Assembly (NCBI RefSeq): GCF_008086345.1
Contig: NZ_CP043006.1
Location: forward strand, 1,548,032 to 1,612,031
Length of the DNA: 64,000 nucleotides
Direction: 5' to 3'
From: Chitinophaga sp. XS-30
GTDB taxonomy: Bacteria; Bacteroidota; Bacteroidia; Chitinophagales; Chitinophagaceae
This document shows, piece after piece, positions 42,132 through 51,184 of the stretch. Every line of letters begins with the position of its first letter. Position 1 is the first letter of the stretch. The translations under genes were made by a program, and so were the position numbers. The notes beneath the pieces are model-generated. The model had not been told where the DNA came from. It saw nothing but the letters and a program-made list of their open reading frames with translations, and made no database searches.

Positions 42132-45100
42132 TTATTTCAGGTCATTCATGATCTCCTGCACAGCCTTTTCCAGCTGCGGATCTTTATCTTCCAGGCGGTC
42201 GGTAAAGGATGTCTTTACATAGATGTCCGGCGCCACACCTTCCTTCTCCAGGTTTTTACCGTCCAGGGTATAGCAGCCCCAGGAAGGCAGGCGGTAAAAA
42301 GAGCCGTCTACCAGGCCTTTGCCGGACGTGAAGATGATCCAGCGGTAGGATTCCGTACCGATGATCTTGCCCAGTTTCAGGGCCTTGAAACCGGCAGCGG
42401 TCATTTCCGCGTCACTGAGCGATTGCTCGTTGATCAGCAACACGATCGGTTTGCCGGCAGGTGCAAAGTTGGGCTGCGGAGACAATTTGCCGCCGCGGTA
42501 TTGCCATTGCAGGTAGGGTTTCTGAGAGAGGAACTTCAACACCTCATCGTGTACATTACCACCGGTATTGTAACGGAGATCGAGGATCAGGGCATCTTTG
42601 CTGCCGATCTTCGCTGCCATGTCTATAAGGAATTTTTCCAGTTCGCCGCCACCCATATTTTTCATATGCGTGTAAGCGATCCGGTTATTCCCCAGCTTGT
42701 CCACCTTTGATTCATTGGAAGCGGTCCATTCATCGTACAGCTGTTCGCCCAGCGCACCATAACTTTGCGGGTGCAGCCTTACATCGTAAGGTTTGCCTTC
42801 ACGCTCAAAGGTCAGTGTGATCTCTCTTTCGAAAGAAGGACGGGTGAAGTACTGATCGCGGCACAGCGATTTGTCTACGTTCACACCATTGACCTTTGTG
42901 AGCACGTCACCGGCACGAACATCTACATTCACCCGGTCTGCATTGCTTTTGGCAACAATGCGGGAAACCGTATAAGGATGCTGATCATTGAAAAGAATAC
43001 CGGTTTCCATTGTACGGTAACTGAGGTTGATCTTTTCTTCCTCACCGGAAGAATTGAAACCAAGGTGAGAGGAGTTCAGCTCACCCAGCAGATCATTCAC
43101 CAGTATCCGCAAATCGGTCCGGTTATTCACATAGGGAATGAAACGGGCATATTGCTCACGCAGTTTTTTCCAGTCCGCCCCATGGAACTCCGCATTGTAA
43201 AAATTCTCTTCAACGTTCGCCCAGGTTTCATGGAATATCTGTTCGAATTCAGTGCGGAGATTGCGGTAGAATTGCTGGCTGATCTCAATCTTGTCCAGCT
43301 TGTTGGCATCAGGATTGAGCTTCTGGATATGGCCGCCGGCAAGGATATACAGTTTACCGTCCGCTTCTTTAATATCCGAGCCGCCACCCATCTCGGTACC
43401 GTTGATCTTGTCCGTCTTCGGCGCTTCGAATGGCTCCAATACGGTTTTCCATAATGCGGACCTGCCATCGGCATGATTGGAGATATAGAAAACAGAGGTC
43501 TTGTCCCCTTTCTGCAGGATATACAGCGGACCGTACTGCGAACCGAAGGAAGGAGAGATCTGATCGATCCTGTCCATGATCTTCGCCGTATTGATCGTTA
43601 CCGGTTCAGGCGTTTTTTTCTCCGCAGGCTTCTTGTCATCCTTCTTGTCATCTTTTTTCTCCTCTTTCTTCTCCTCTTTTTTCTCTTCTTTTTTGAAAAG
43701 CTCATCAAATTTGTCAGCACGGAAAGGATCATCAAACTTGTCCAGCGCTACGCGATAGACCTTTGGATTTTGCAGGCCGAAGGGATAGGCCGGCTTCGTA
43801 CGGGAGGAACTGAAGTAGATATATTTCCCGTCGGGCGACCAGTAAGGGTTGGTTTCCGTGACGCCGGTATTGGTCAGGTTGATGGTGGTCTTTTTCTTCA
43901 GGTGATGCACCAGTATGTCCTGCTCGAAATTCCGGTACGCGGTGAACACCACATATTCGCCATCAGGAGAGAAACCGGGCATGGCATTCTGGAAGGCCCA
44001 TATCTCGTCTTTTACAATGGTACGGGATTCGAGTGTTTTCAGGTCGATCACCCGCACTTCATCACGGCCGCTGAGGTACACTCCCTCTGTACGCTCCTTG
44101 TTCACCGCGAGCATGCGGTTGTTCCGTTTGTCTTTTGTCAGCTGTTTGGGCGTCCCGTTGCCGTCTGCGGCCACAGTGAACCAGTTCAGGTATCCTTCCA
44201 CCGTTTCATTGTACAGCAGGGTGCGGTTATCTTTCAGCCACTGTACCTGCACCGCCCGTTCCGAGGCACGGGGGATCTGGCGGACGAACTTGCCTTCTAT
44301 ATCGGAGACGAAGATCTCCCCGCGGGAAACGAAGGCCAGTTTCTTTCCGTCCGGGGACACATCGTAGTGGGAAATCTTGCCGGACACTTCAAAATCCTGC
44401 TCCTTGGGCAACACCGGGTTGCGGAAAAGCCTGATGGGCAGTTTTTCGGACTTGCCGGACGCTACATCGTACACCCATACCTGGTAGTCCCGCTCAAAGA
44501 TCACCTTGCTGCCGTCAGCGCTGGCGAAAGGGCGTTTGATGGAGGAGGTGAACTTCGTGAGCGCTTTCTTCCGGCCATTGCTGAAAGTGTACAGGTTGTA
44601 TTCTCCGTTCTCTTCATCGGAAACGAAGTACACATTGCCTTTGCGGTCGATGGTCGTCCACATGTCCTTGCCGCGGTAGTCCGTATAGCGTTTATATGTT
44701 TTGGAAGCAGGGATGTAGGACTGGATGTCCGGATTGAAATCTCCCTTGTAACGTTTGCGGTTGGCCGCGAAGCTGCTTTCCCAGGTATCGTTGAAGAACA
44801 GTTCGCCGGTAAGCGGATGTTCCGCGATATTATGAATGAGGTTGAAGTGATGATCGAATACACGAACGGGTGTACCGCCATTCAGCCCTACTTTATAACT
44901 GGTGGGGTTGCCGTTGCGGTTGGAAGTGAAATACACGTGTTTCGAATCCCAGCTCCAGGATTCCATCTGGTCTGAGGCTTCGTGCATGGTCAGCTGCTTC
45001 ACTTCGCCGCCGTCCACCGGCATCAGGAAGATATCCGCATTCCCGAACTGGGTGGCCGTAAATGCGATCCACTTGCCGTCGGGTGATACTTTTGCGAGGG

Positions 45101-45305
45101 TTTCATTGCCCGGCATAGCCGTAAGGCGGGTGGCACCGGGCTGCTGAATGGTTGTTTTCCACAGATCACCCTCAAAACTGAAGATCACGGTACGCCCGTC
45201 AGGTGTGAGGGTGGGGTAAGTCGTGAAATAAACTTCGGATGAAGATTGAGCTGTGGCAGGCAGGGAAAGGGCTGCGGCCAGCAGCCCGGTAAGGATTGCT
45301 CTCAT
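42132..45305 (-). CDS. Tricorn-type S41 peptidase, secreted
   Basis: 1057 residues from ATG 45305; the upstream frame has no signal sequence. The signal peptide ends SLPATAQ. Two beta-propeller-like regions follow (repeats such as SPDGKWIAFTATQ and DVSPDGKKLAFVSRG). A Lys/Glu/Asp-rich linker comes next, then a tricorn core with catalytic His in SSHLGF, PDZ (VRAGDVLTKVNGVNV), catalytic Ser in NEQSLSDAEM and a Glu in GTESYRW. Tricorn homologs cleave peptides after other proteases have made them. It is probably periplasmic. It is convergent with the Hic-like pair. Confidence 0.92.
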   Translation of the reverse strand: MRAILTGLLAAALSLPATAQSSSEVYFTTYPTLTPDGRTVIFSFEGDLWKTTIQQPGATRLTAMPGNETLAKVSPDGKWIAFTATQFGNADIFLMPVDGGEVKQLTMHEASDQMESWSWDSKHVYFTSNRNGNPTSYKVGLNGGTPVRVFDHHFNLIHNIAEHPLTGELFFNDTWESSFAANRKRYKGDFNPDIQSYIPASKTYKRYTDYRGKDMWTTIDRKGNVYFVSDEENGEYNLYTFSNGRKKALTKFTSSIKRPFASADGSKVIFERDYQVWVYDVASGKSEKLPIRLFRNPVLPKEQDFEVSGKISHYDVSPDGKKLAFVSRGEIFVSDIEGKFVRQIPRASERAVQVQWLKDNRTLLYNETVEGYLNWFTVAADGNGTPKQLTKDKRNNRMLAVNKERTEGVYLSGRDEVRVIDLKTLESRTIVKDEIWAFQNAMPGFSPDGEYVVFTAYRNFEQDILVHHLKKKTTINLTNTGVTETNPYWSPDGKYIYFSSSRTKPAYPFGLQNPKVYRVALDKFDDPFRADKFDELFKKEEKKEEKKEEKKDDKKDDKKPAEKKTPEPVTINTAKIMDRIDQISPSFGSQYGPLYILQKGDKTSVFYISNHADGRSALWKTVLEPFEAPKTDKINGTEMGGGSDIKEADGKLYILAGGHIQKLNPDANKLDKIEISQQFYRNLRTEFEQIFHETWANVEENFYNAEFHGADWKKLREQYARFIPYVNNRTDLRILVNDLLGELNSSHLGFNSSGEEEKINLSYRTMETGILFNDQHPYTVSRIVAKSNADRVNVDVRAGDVLTKVNGVNVDKSLCRDQYFTRPSFEREITLTFEREGKPYDVRLHPQSYGALGEQLYDEWTASNESKVDKLGNNRIAYTHMKNMGGGELEKFLIDMAAKIGSKDALILDLRYNTGGNVHDEVLKFLSQKPYLQWQYRGGKLSPQPNFAPAGKPIVLLINEQSLSDAEMTAAGFKALKLGKIIGTESYRWIIFTSGKGLVDGSFYRLPSWGCYTLDGKNLEKEGVAPDIYVKTSFTDRLEDKDPQLEKAVQEIMNDLK

Positions 45306-45450
45306 ATGGCGGGTAAATTTGTTGATTCGGGATGAAGTTAATACAGAATCGGCTGATCCCGAAACCACTTATCCAAAAATGGCGGGGCGGGAATATGCCG
45401 GTAATTTGGACTGATCATTGTATGAGAAAGCTTGAACAAAACCTTTCGTT

Positions 45451-46266
45451 ATGAAAAACAAACATGTATTTGCCGTGACGGCCTTTGCGCTGGCTGGTTT
45501 TATCTCCTTCTCCTCCTGTAATAAGAATGACGACGATGACCGCCCCATACTGTTGTTCGAGATACCGCTCAGCACTAAAATGGAAAATCCTGCCCCGGCG
45601 GGCAGATCGGAAACAGGTTTGCTGACCATGCAGCTTAATGCTGATAATACGCTCCACTACACTTTCAAGGTAGATAATCTCGCCTCGGGTGACGCGCTTA
45701 CGATGGCCCACTTCCATGCGGGTGATCCCGTGACCAACGGTCCCGTTATTCTTCCTTTTCCAGCCTGGACGGGAAATACCAGTAGCGGCTCACTTACGCT
45801 GCGGCAATCGCTGGTGGACAGTCTGAAGGACCCGGACAACGACATTTATTTCAACGTTCACTCCACCCAGCAGCCTGCAGGTTTGGTGCGCGGCACCGTG
45901 AACAGTGACCTGGTGCTGGCAGAAACTATCAACATGTCCGGCGTGAATGAAGTGCCCCCGGTAGTGACTACCGCCACAGGTGTTGCTTTGCTCCGCCTTA
46001 CTGTAGACAGGAAGCTGTATTCCAAAGTAACGGTAACCGACCTTCCTGCCGGTGATGCGCTCACTATGGCACATATTCACAGCGGCGCTACAGGAGCGAA
46101 CGGAAGTGTGCTAGTGCCGCTCTGTGCCACTGCCGCCGACTTCGGAATATCCAAAATGACACAGCTGGACGAAGCTAAGGCCAGTGCTCTGCGCACAGAA
46201 GCATTGTATGTGAACGCACACTCTTCCACCTGGCCGAATGGCGTGGTACGTGGACAGATACGGTAA
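45451..46266 (+). CDS. CHRD-domain lipoprotein, two copies of the domain
   Basis: 271 residues with a lipoprotein signal (FSSC, Cys23) and an acidic NKNDDDDR linker. Two repeats resemble the CHRD domain: the pair LASGDALTMAHFHAG ... LVRGTV and the later LPAGDALTMAHIHSG ... GVVRGQI. Each begins with a conserved DALTMAH.H strand. CHRD domains in bacteria are envelope or matrix modules of unknown function. It is monocistronic and convergent with leuS. No enzymatic residues are apparent. Confidence 0.88.
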   Translation: MKNKHVFAVTAFALAGFISFSSCNKNDDDDRPILLFEIPLSTKMENPAPAGRSETGLLTMQLNADNTLHYTFKVDNLASGDALTMAHFHAGDPVTNGPVILPFPAWTGNTSSGSLTLRQSLVDSLKDPDNDIYFNVHSTQQPAGLVRGTVNSDLVLAETINMSGVNEVPPVVTTATGVALLRLTVDRKLYSKVTVTDLPAGDALTMAHIHSGATGANGSVLVPLCATAADFGISKMTQLDEAKASALRTEALYVNAHSSTWPNGVVRGQIR

Positions 46267-46282
46267 CTGCTGAAAAAGGGTG

Positions 46283-49060
46283 CTAGATCACTACATTGAT
46301 CATTTTCCCTTTCACAAAGATCACTTTCTTCGGCGCTTTCCCATCCAGCCACTTCCGGATCACTTCGTTGGACAGTGCGATCTTTTCCGCCTCTTCAGCG
46401 GACGCGTCCAGGGAGATATTGATCGTTGTGCGGAGTTTGCCGTTTACGGACACGGGGTATTCCTTGGTGCTTTCAGTCACGTATTTCTCTTCAAATACAG
46501 GGAACGCGGCATCGAGGATGGAACCTTTGTTGCCGATGGTTTCCCAAAGCTCTTCGCTGACATGCGGGGCAAAGGGCGTCAGCAGCACAAGGAGCTGCTC
46601 CAGGATGGCTTTTTTATGGCATTTGAGGTCTGTCAGTTCATTTACGCAGACCATAAAGCCGCTCACAGCGGTATTGAAAGAGAGCCTTTCGCTGTCGTCA
46701 TCTATCTTGCGGATGGCTTTATGGAGGGCTTTCAGTTCGTCCGGAGAAGGGGCTTCTGTGGTGACGATCAGCCCTTTCTGTTCGTCCATGAAGAGGCGCC
46801 AGAGCTTTTTCAGGAAGCGGTGAACGCCTTCAATGCCTTTGGTTTCCCAGGGTTTGCTTTGCTCTACCGGGCCGAGGAACATTTCATACATCCGGAAGGT
46901 ATCCGCGCCGTACTTCTCTACCAGCACATCCGGGTTCACGGTATTGAAAAGGCGTTTGCTCATTTTTTCCACCAGTGTTCCGCAGATGTATTTGCCATCT
47001 TCGAGGATAAACTGTGCGTTGGCAAAATCGGTGCGCCATTTTTTGAAGGCTTCGGTATCGAGTTCCAGGCCGTCTACGATGTTCACATCTACATGCAGCT
47101 CGTCCGTTTCATATTGGTCACGGAGGCCGGCGGACACGAACTGGCTGGTGCCGCGTACGCGGTACACGAGGCGGGAGCTGCCGGTGATCATGCCCTGGTT
47201 GACCAGTTTTTTGTAAGGCTCGTCAAAACCGATGTATCCGAGGTCGAACAGCACTTTCGTCCACATACGGGAATAGAGCAGATGCCCTACGGCATGTTCG
47301 GTACCGCCGATGTAGAGGTCTACCTGCCCCCAGTAATCGGATATGCTGCGGTCGCAGAAGGTTTTGCCGTTATGCGGGTCCATATACCGGAGGAAATACC
47401 AGCTGCTGCCGGCATAACCGGGCATGGTATTGGTTTCCCGGCGCAGGGAGGTGCCGTTTTCCGCAGGCAGGTTCACCCAGTCCGTGATATTGGCGAGAGG
47501 GCCTTCTCCGTCCTCGCCCTGTTGGTAATGTTCAACGTGGGGGAGTTCCAGGGGAAGATCTGATTCCTTCATGGCCTCCGGCACACCGTTCCGGTAGAGG
47601 ATCGGGAAAGGCTCACCCCAGTAGCGCTGGCGGCTGAAACCGGCATCGCGCATACGGTAATTGATCTGCCTTTTGCCGATGCCCAGGCCTTCGATCCTGG
47701 ATAACACCGCTTCGGATGCATCTTTCATCTCCATACCGGTGATGAAATCGCTGTTGAACAGTTTGCCTTCCTTGGTGGGATTGGCCTCCGAGCCATTGAA
47801 GGCTTCACCGAGGATATTGGTAATGGGAATGGAGAAATGATTGGCGAAACTGAAATCCCGCTGGTCGCCGCAGGGCACGGCCATGATGGCTCCCGTGCCG
47901 TAACCGGCCAGTACATATTCAGATATCCATACGGGGATCTTGCGCCCATCGAAGGGATTCACGGCATAAGCGCCGGTAAAGCAGCCGGTGATCTGTTTCA
48001 CTTCAGCCATACGTTCCCGCTCGGAGCGGCTTTGCACGTATTCTTTATATGCGGTGACCGCATCGCTTTGCTCATTTGTAGTGATGCCGTCTACCAGTTC
48101 ATGTTCCGGGGCCAGCACCATAAAGTCAACGCCAAAGATGGTATCAGGCCGGGTGGTGTACACCACGATGCTCTCCATGGAGCCGGCGATGTTGAATTTG
48201 ATCTCGGCGCCCTGGCTTTTCCCGATCCAGTTGCGTTGCATGTCTTTCATGGCCTCGCTGAACTGTACTTTCTCCAGCCCCTGCAACAGGCGGTCCGCAT
48301 ACTCGGTAATACGCAGGAACCACTGGCGCATTTTCTTTTTGATGACGGGGTGGCCGCCGCGTTCGCTGACGCCGTTGATCACTTCGTCATTGGCCAGCAC
48401 AGTGCCGAGGGCGGGGCACCAGTTCACTTCCGCGTAGGCGAGGTAACCGAGGCGGTATTCCATGAGGATGCGTTGCTGCTCTTCATAGGAAAATTCGTTC
48501 CAGGAATCGGCGCTGAAGCGGATGCTCCGGTCGCCGGGGCATTCGTGGTGGTGGTTGCCGTCCTGCTCAAAGATGCGTACCAGTACTTCAATGCGCTCGG
48601 CTTTACCGGCATGGCGGTTATACCAGCTGTTGAACAGCTGCAGGAAGATGTGTTGCGTCCATTTATAATAGGCAGGGTCGCTGGTACGGAATTCGCGGTC
48701 CCAGTCGTAACAGAACCCGATATTATCCAGCTGGCGGCGGAATGCTTTGATGTTCTCCTCCGTGGTAACGGCGGGGTGTTGCCCGGTTTCCAGGGCATAT
48801 TGCTCTGCCGGCAGGCCAAAGGCATCGTAGCCCATGGGATGCAGCACATTAAAACCTTTGAGGCGTTTGTACCGGGCGTAGATGTCCGATGCAATGTATC
48901 CCAGCGGGTGGCCTACATGCAATCCGGCGCCGGAAGGATAGGGGAACATATCCAGCACATAACATTTGGGTTTGCTGCTGTTGTTGCTCACCTGGTATGC
49001 TCCGGATGCCGTCCATCGTTGCTGCCATTTCCGTTCTATCTGCCTGAAATTATATTCCAT
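46283..49060 (-). CDS. leuS: Leucyl-tRNA synthetase
   Basis: 925 residues from ATG 49060, where YNFRQIERKWQQRW begins as in other LeuRS. Class I motifs are HVGHPLGY (HIGH) and KMSKR (KMSKS). The editing domain lies in between (VVYTTRPDTIFGVDFM), and the C-terminal anticodon region ends KVIFVKGKMINVVI. It charges leucine onto tRNA-Leu and hydrolyses mischarged products. A -7 box TAATTTTG at 49112-49105 gives a 44-base leader. An in-frame start at 49126 would lie above the promoter. Confidence 0.97.
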   Translation of the reverse strand: MEYNFRQIERKWQQRWTASGAYQVSNNSSKPKCYVLDMFPYPSGAGLHVGHPLGYIASDIYARYKRLKGFNVLHPMGYDAFGLPAEQYALETGQHPAVTTEENIKAFRRQLDNIGFCYDWDREFRTSDPAYYKWTQHIFLQLFNSWYNRHAGKAERIEVLVRIFEQDGNHHHECPGDRSIRFSADSWNEFSYEEQQRILMEYRLGYLAYAEVNWCPALGTVLANDEVINGVSERGGHPVIKKKMRQWFLRITEYADRLLQGLEKVQFSEAMKDMQRNWIGKSQGAEIKFNIAGSMESIVVYTTRPDTIFGVDFMVLAPEHELVDGITTNEQSDAVTAYKEYVQSRSERERMAEVKQITGCFTGAYAVNPFDGRKIPVWISEYVLAGYGTGAIMAVPCGDQRDFSFANHFSIPITNILGEAFNGSEANPTKEGKLFNSDFITGMEMKDASEAVLSRIEGLGIGKRQINYRMRDAGFSRQRYWGEPFPILYRNGVPEAMKESDLPLELPHVEHYQQGEDGEGPLANITDWVNLPAENGTSLRRETNTMPGYAGSSWYFLRYMDPHNGKTFCDRSISDYWGQVDLYIGGTEHAVGHLLYSRMWTKVLFDLGYIGFDEPYKKLVNQGMITGSSRLVYRVRGTSQFVSAGLRDQYETDELHVDVNIVDGLELDTEAFKKWRTDFANAQFILEDGKYICGTLVEKMSKRLFNTVNPDVLVEKYGADTFRMYEMFLGPVEQSKPWETKGIEGVHRFLKKLWRLFMDEQKGLIVTTEAPSPDELKALHKAIRKIDDDSERLSFNTAVSGFMVCVNELTDLKCHKKAILEQLLVLLTPFAPHVSEELWETIGNKGSILDAAFPVFEEKYVTESTKEYPVSVNGKLRTTINISLDASAEEAEKIALSNEVIRKWLDGKAPKKVIFVKGKMINVVI

Positions 49061-49104
49061 ACCTAATAATATACTAAATAATGTTAAATTACCGTTAGGG
49101 AGGG

Positions 49105-49112
49105 CAAAATTA
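49105..49112 (-). promoter_or_regulatory. -7 box of leuS
   Basis: On the minus strand TAATTTTG, exact consensus, about 44 bases before the ATG at 49060. Confidence 0.5.
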
Positions 49113-49159
49113 AACATAAGTCCCAAATTTTATTATTTTCGCCCATAAACTATAGATGA

Positions 49160-50032
49160 ATGGCTCAATCAGGGAAATCGTCAGCTAAGAAATCGAAGCC
49201 TTCGTATGTATATTCTATCATCGGTATTACCCTTGTGTTGCTGCTGCTCGGGGTGCTTGGCCTTTTTATGATCAATGCCAAGAACCTGAGCGACTATTTC
49301 AAGGAAAGCATTGAGTTGCAGGTGATACTGCGGGATAATGTGAAGGAGGAACAAGCCGTATTGCTGAAGGACTCACTGGCGGTAAAACCGTACGTGAAGA
49401 GCATTGAATATGTGACCAAGGATATGGCCGCCGAAAAGTTCAAAGCCCAGAACCCGAACGAGAATTTCGCTGTACTGGGGTTCAATCCCCTGTATTCCAG
49501 CATTGATATACGGCTGTATGCCTCTTATGTGCATGCGGACAGCCTGAAGGCGATAGAGAATGATATTGCCAACCGCAGTGCCGTAAGGGAGCTGTTCTAT
49601 CAGCGTACCCTGGTGAGCGAAGTGCTGGATAAAGCGAAGCAGATAGGGCTGGTGATGCTGGTGATCAGCGGTCTGATGGCCGTTGTGGTGCTGTTCCTGA
49701 TCGACAATACCATCAGGCTGGCCATGTTCAGCAACCGCTTCCTGATAAAAACGATGCAGATGGTAGGCGCCACCCGGGGCTTCATTGCCCGGCCGTTTGA
49801 CGTCCGCAGCATCATCAATGGCGCCATAAGCGCCGTAATTGCCATAATAGGGCTGATATTCCTTATTTATTTCGCGGAATCCACCCTGCCCGGCCTGCGG
49901 GGGATGCGGGACTATTTCATGATCGGGCTGTTGTTCATCGGGCTGATCGTGATCGGTATCAGCATTTCCCTGGTGAGCACGCACCGTTCCGTGATGAAGT
50001 ACCTGAAACTGAAGCTGGACGATCTGTATTGA
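49160..50032 (+). CDS. ftsX: Cell division protein FtsX
   Basis: 290 residues with four membrane helices. One is near the N-terminus (IIGITLVLLLLGVLGLFMI). A periplasmic domain follows (residues about 45-160), then three helices from about 165 to the end. The family phrase NRFLIKTMQMVGATRGFIARPF is present (key piece MQMVGATRGFI). FtsX couples FtsE ATPase activity to cell-wall hydrolases at the division site. No ftsE is adjacent, as is usual for Bacteroidota. It is followed by DUF3098 and uppP in the same direction, a conserved order. Confidence 0.93.
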   Translation: MAQSGKSSAKKSKPSYVYSIIGITLVLLLLGVLGLFMINAKNLSDYFKESIELQVILRDNVKEEQAVLLKDSLAVKPYVKSIEYVTKDMAAEKFKAQNPNENFAVLGFNPLYSSIDIRLYASYVHADSLKAIENDIANRSAVRELFYQRTLVSEVLDKAKQIGLVMLVISGLMAVVVLFLIDNTIRLAMFSNRFLIKTMQMVGATRGFIARPFDVRSIINGAISAVIAIIGLIFLIYFAESTLPGLRGMRDYFMIGLLFIGLIVIGISISLVSTHRSVMKYLKLKLDDLY

Positions 50033-50051
50033 TCCTGATTAAAACTGCAAT

Positions 50052-50303
50052 ATGTCAAAAGAAGTTAAACAAACACAACAAGAACGCGGGCTTTTCGATA
50101 AGACCAGCTACCAGCTTATTATCGCCGGTGTGGTGGTTATCGTGATAGGGTTTCTGCTGATGATGGGCGGTGGCGGAGATGATGCCGCCCGTTTCGATGC
50201 GAAGGAAGTGTACAGCTTCCGCCGGATCACCCTGGCGCCCATTGTGATCATGCTGGGCCTGCTCCTGGAAGTATATGCCATAATGCGCCGGCCGAAGCAG
50301 TAG
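50052..50303 (+). CDS. DUF3098 small membrane protein
   Basis: 83 residues with two membrane helices (LIIAGVVVIVIGFLLMMGGG and LAPIVIMLGLLLEVYAIMR) joined by a short loop with VYSFRRITLAP. It matches DUF3098, which sits between ftsX and uppP in many Bacteroidota. Function unknown; the position suggests cell-envelope biogenesis. A terminator-like hairpin (50339-50359) lies after its stop. Confidence 0.9.
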   Translation: MSKEVKQTQQERGLFDKTSYQLIIAGVVVIVIGFLLMMGGGGDDAARFDAKEVYSFRRITLAPIVIMLGLLLEVYAIMRRPKQ

Positions 50304-50338
50304 GGTTTTTGTTGTCAACATTTTTTATTCAGATCCAC

Positions 50339-50365
50339 AGCGATGAGATGATCATCGCTTTTCTT
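50339..50365 (+). terminator. Hairpin between DUF3098 and uppP
   Basis: AGCGATGA (50339-50346) and TCATCGCT (50352-50359) form a perfect 8-bp stem with a T-rich tail. uppP starts at 50389, so read-through or a separate promoter is needed. Confidence 0.6.
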
Positions 50366-50388
50366 ATGTGAATCGGTAAACGGGATTT

Positions 50389-51183
50389 ATGAGCATTGTA
50401 GAAGCCATTATCATAGCCATTGTAGAAGGGTTAACAGAATTTCTGCCGGTATCGTCCACCGGCCATATGATCATCGTCAGCAGTCTGATGGGGATCAATG
50501 AGGACGAGTTCACCAAAATGTTCGAGGTCTGCATTCAGCTCGGGGCCATCCTGGCTGTGGTGGTGCTGTACTGGAAGAAGTTCTTCAACTTCAGCAAGCC
50601 CGCTTTTTATATCAAGTTGTTCCTCGGCGTACTGCCGGCGTTGATCCTGGGTTACCTGTTCGCGGAGCAGATCGATTCGCTGCTGGAGAAACCGGAAGTA
50701 GTGGGATTGATGCTTTTCCTCGGGGGGATCGTGCTGTTGTTCGTAGATAAGTGGTTCAAAAACCCGGTAATTGATTCGGAAGAAAAAATGAACTATTTCC
50801 AGGCGATCCGGATCGGCTTTTACCAATGCCTCGCCATGATCCCGGGAGTGAGCCGCAGCGCTGCCTCCATTATCGGGGGGATGCAGCAGAAGCTGACGCG
50901 CAATGCGGCGGCGGAATTTTCCTTTTTCCTGGCAGTGCCTACCATGGCGGCGGTTACAGGGTACAAGCTGCTGAAGAGCCATGAACTGGTGACCGGTTCC
51001 ATGGAAAACCTGAAACTCCTCCTGATCGGGAATGCGGTAGCCTTTGTGGTGGCCATGATCGCGATCAAATTCTTTATAGATACCTTGAAGAAATTCGGTT
51101 TCCGCGTGTGGGGATATTACCGTATCGTAGTGGGCGCAATTATTCTTGGCGCTTACTTTATGGGCTACGAACTGGAAATGTAA
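50389..51183 (+). CDS. uppP: Undecaprenyl-diphosphate phosphatase
   Basis: 264 residues, polytopic. The two family signatures are EGLTEFLPVSSTGH near the N-terminus, with active-site acids and serine, and PGVSRSAASIIGG in the middle. UppP (BacA) removes a phosphate from undecaprenyl pyrophosphate so the carrier can be reused for peptidoglycan and O-antigen. It is third in the ftsX-DUF3098-uppP order. truB, the frequent next gene, is absent. It is convergent with alanine dehydrogenase one base away. Confidence 0.95.
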   Translation: MSIVEAIIIAIVEGLTEFLPVSSTGHMIIVSSLMGINEDEFTKMFEVCIQLGAILAVVVLYWKKFFNFSKPAFYIKLFLGVLPALILGYLFAEQIDSLLEKPEVVGLMLFLGGIVLLFVDKWFKNPVIDSEEKMNYFQAIRIGFYQCLAMIPGVSRSAASIIGGMQQKLTRNAAAEFSFFLAVPTMAAVTGYKLLKSHELVTGSMENLKLLLIGNAVAFVVAMIAIKFFIDTLKKFGFRVWGYYRIVVGAIILGAYFMGYELEM

Positions 51184-51184
51184 C

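Noticed and set aside
43473..44975. 500-codon plus-strand open frame opposite the tricorn-type peptidase
   Set aside because: Contains the reverse image of the charged linker as a poly-Phe/Leu run; no gene-like features.
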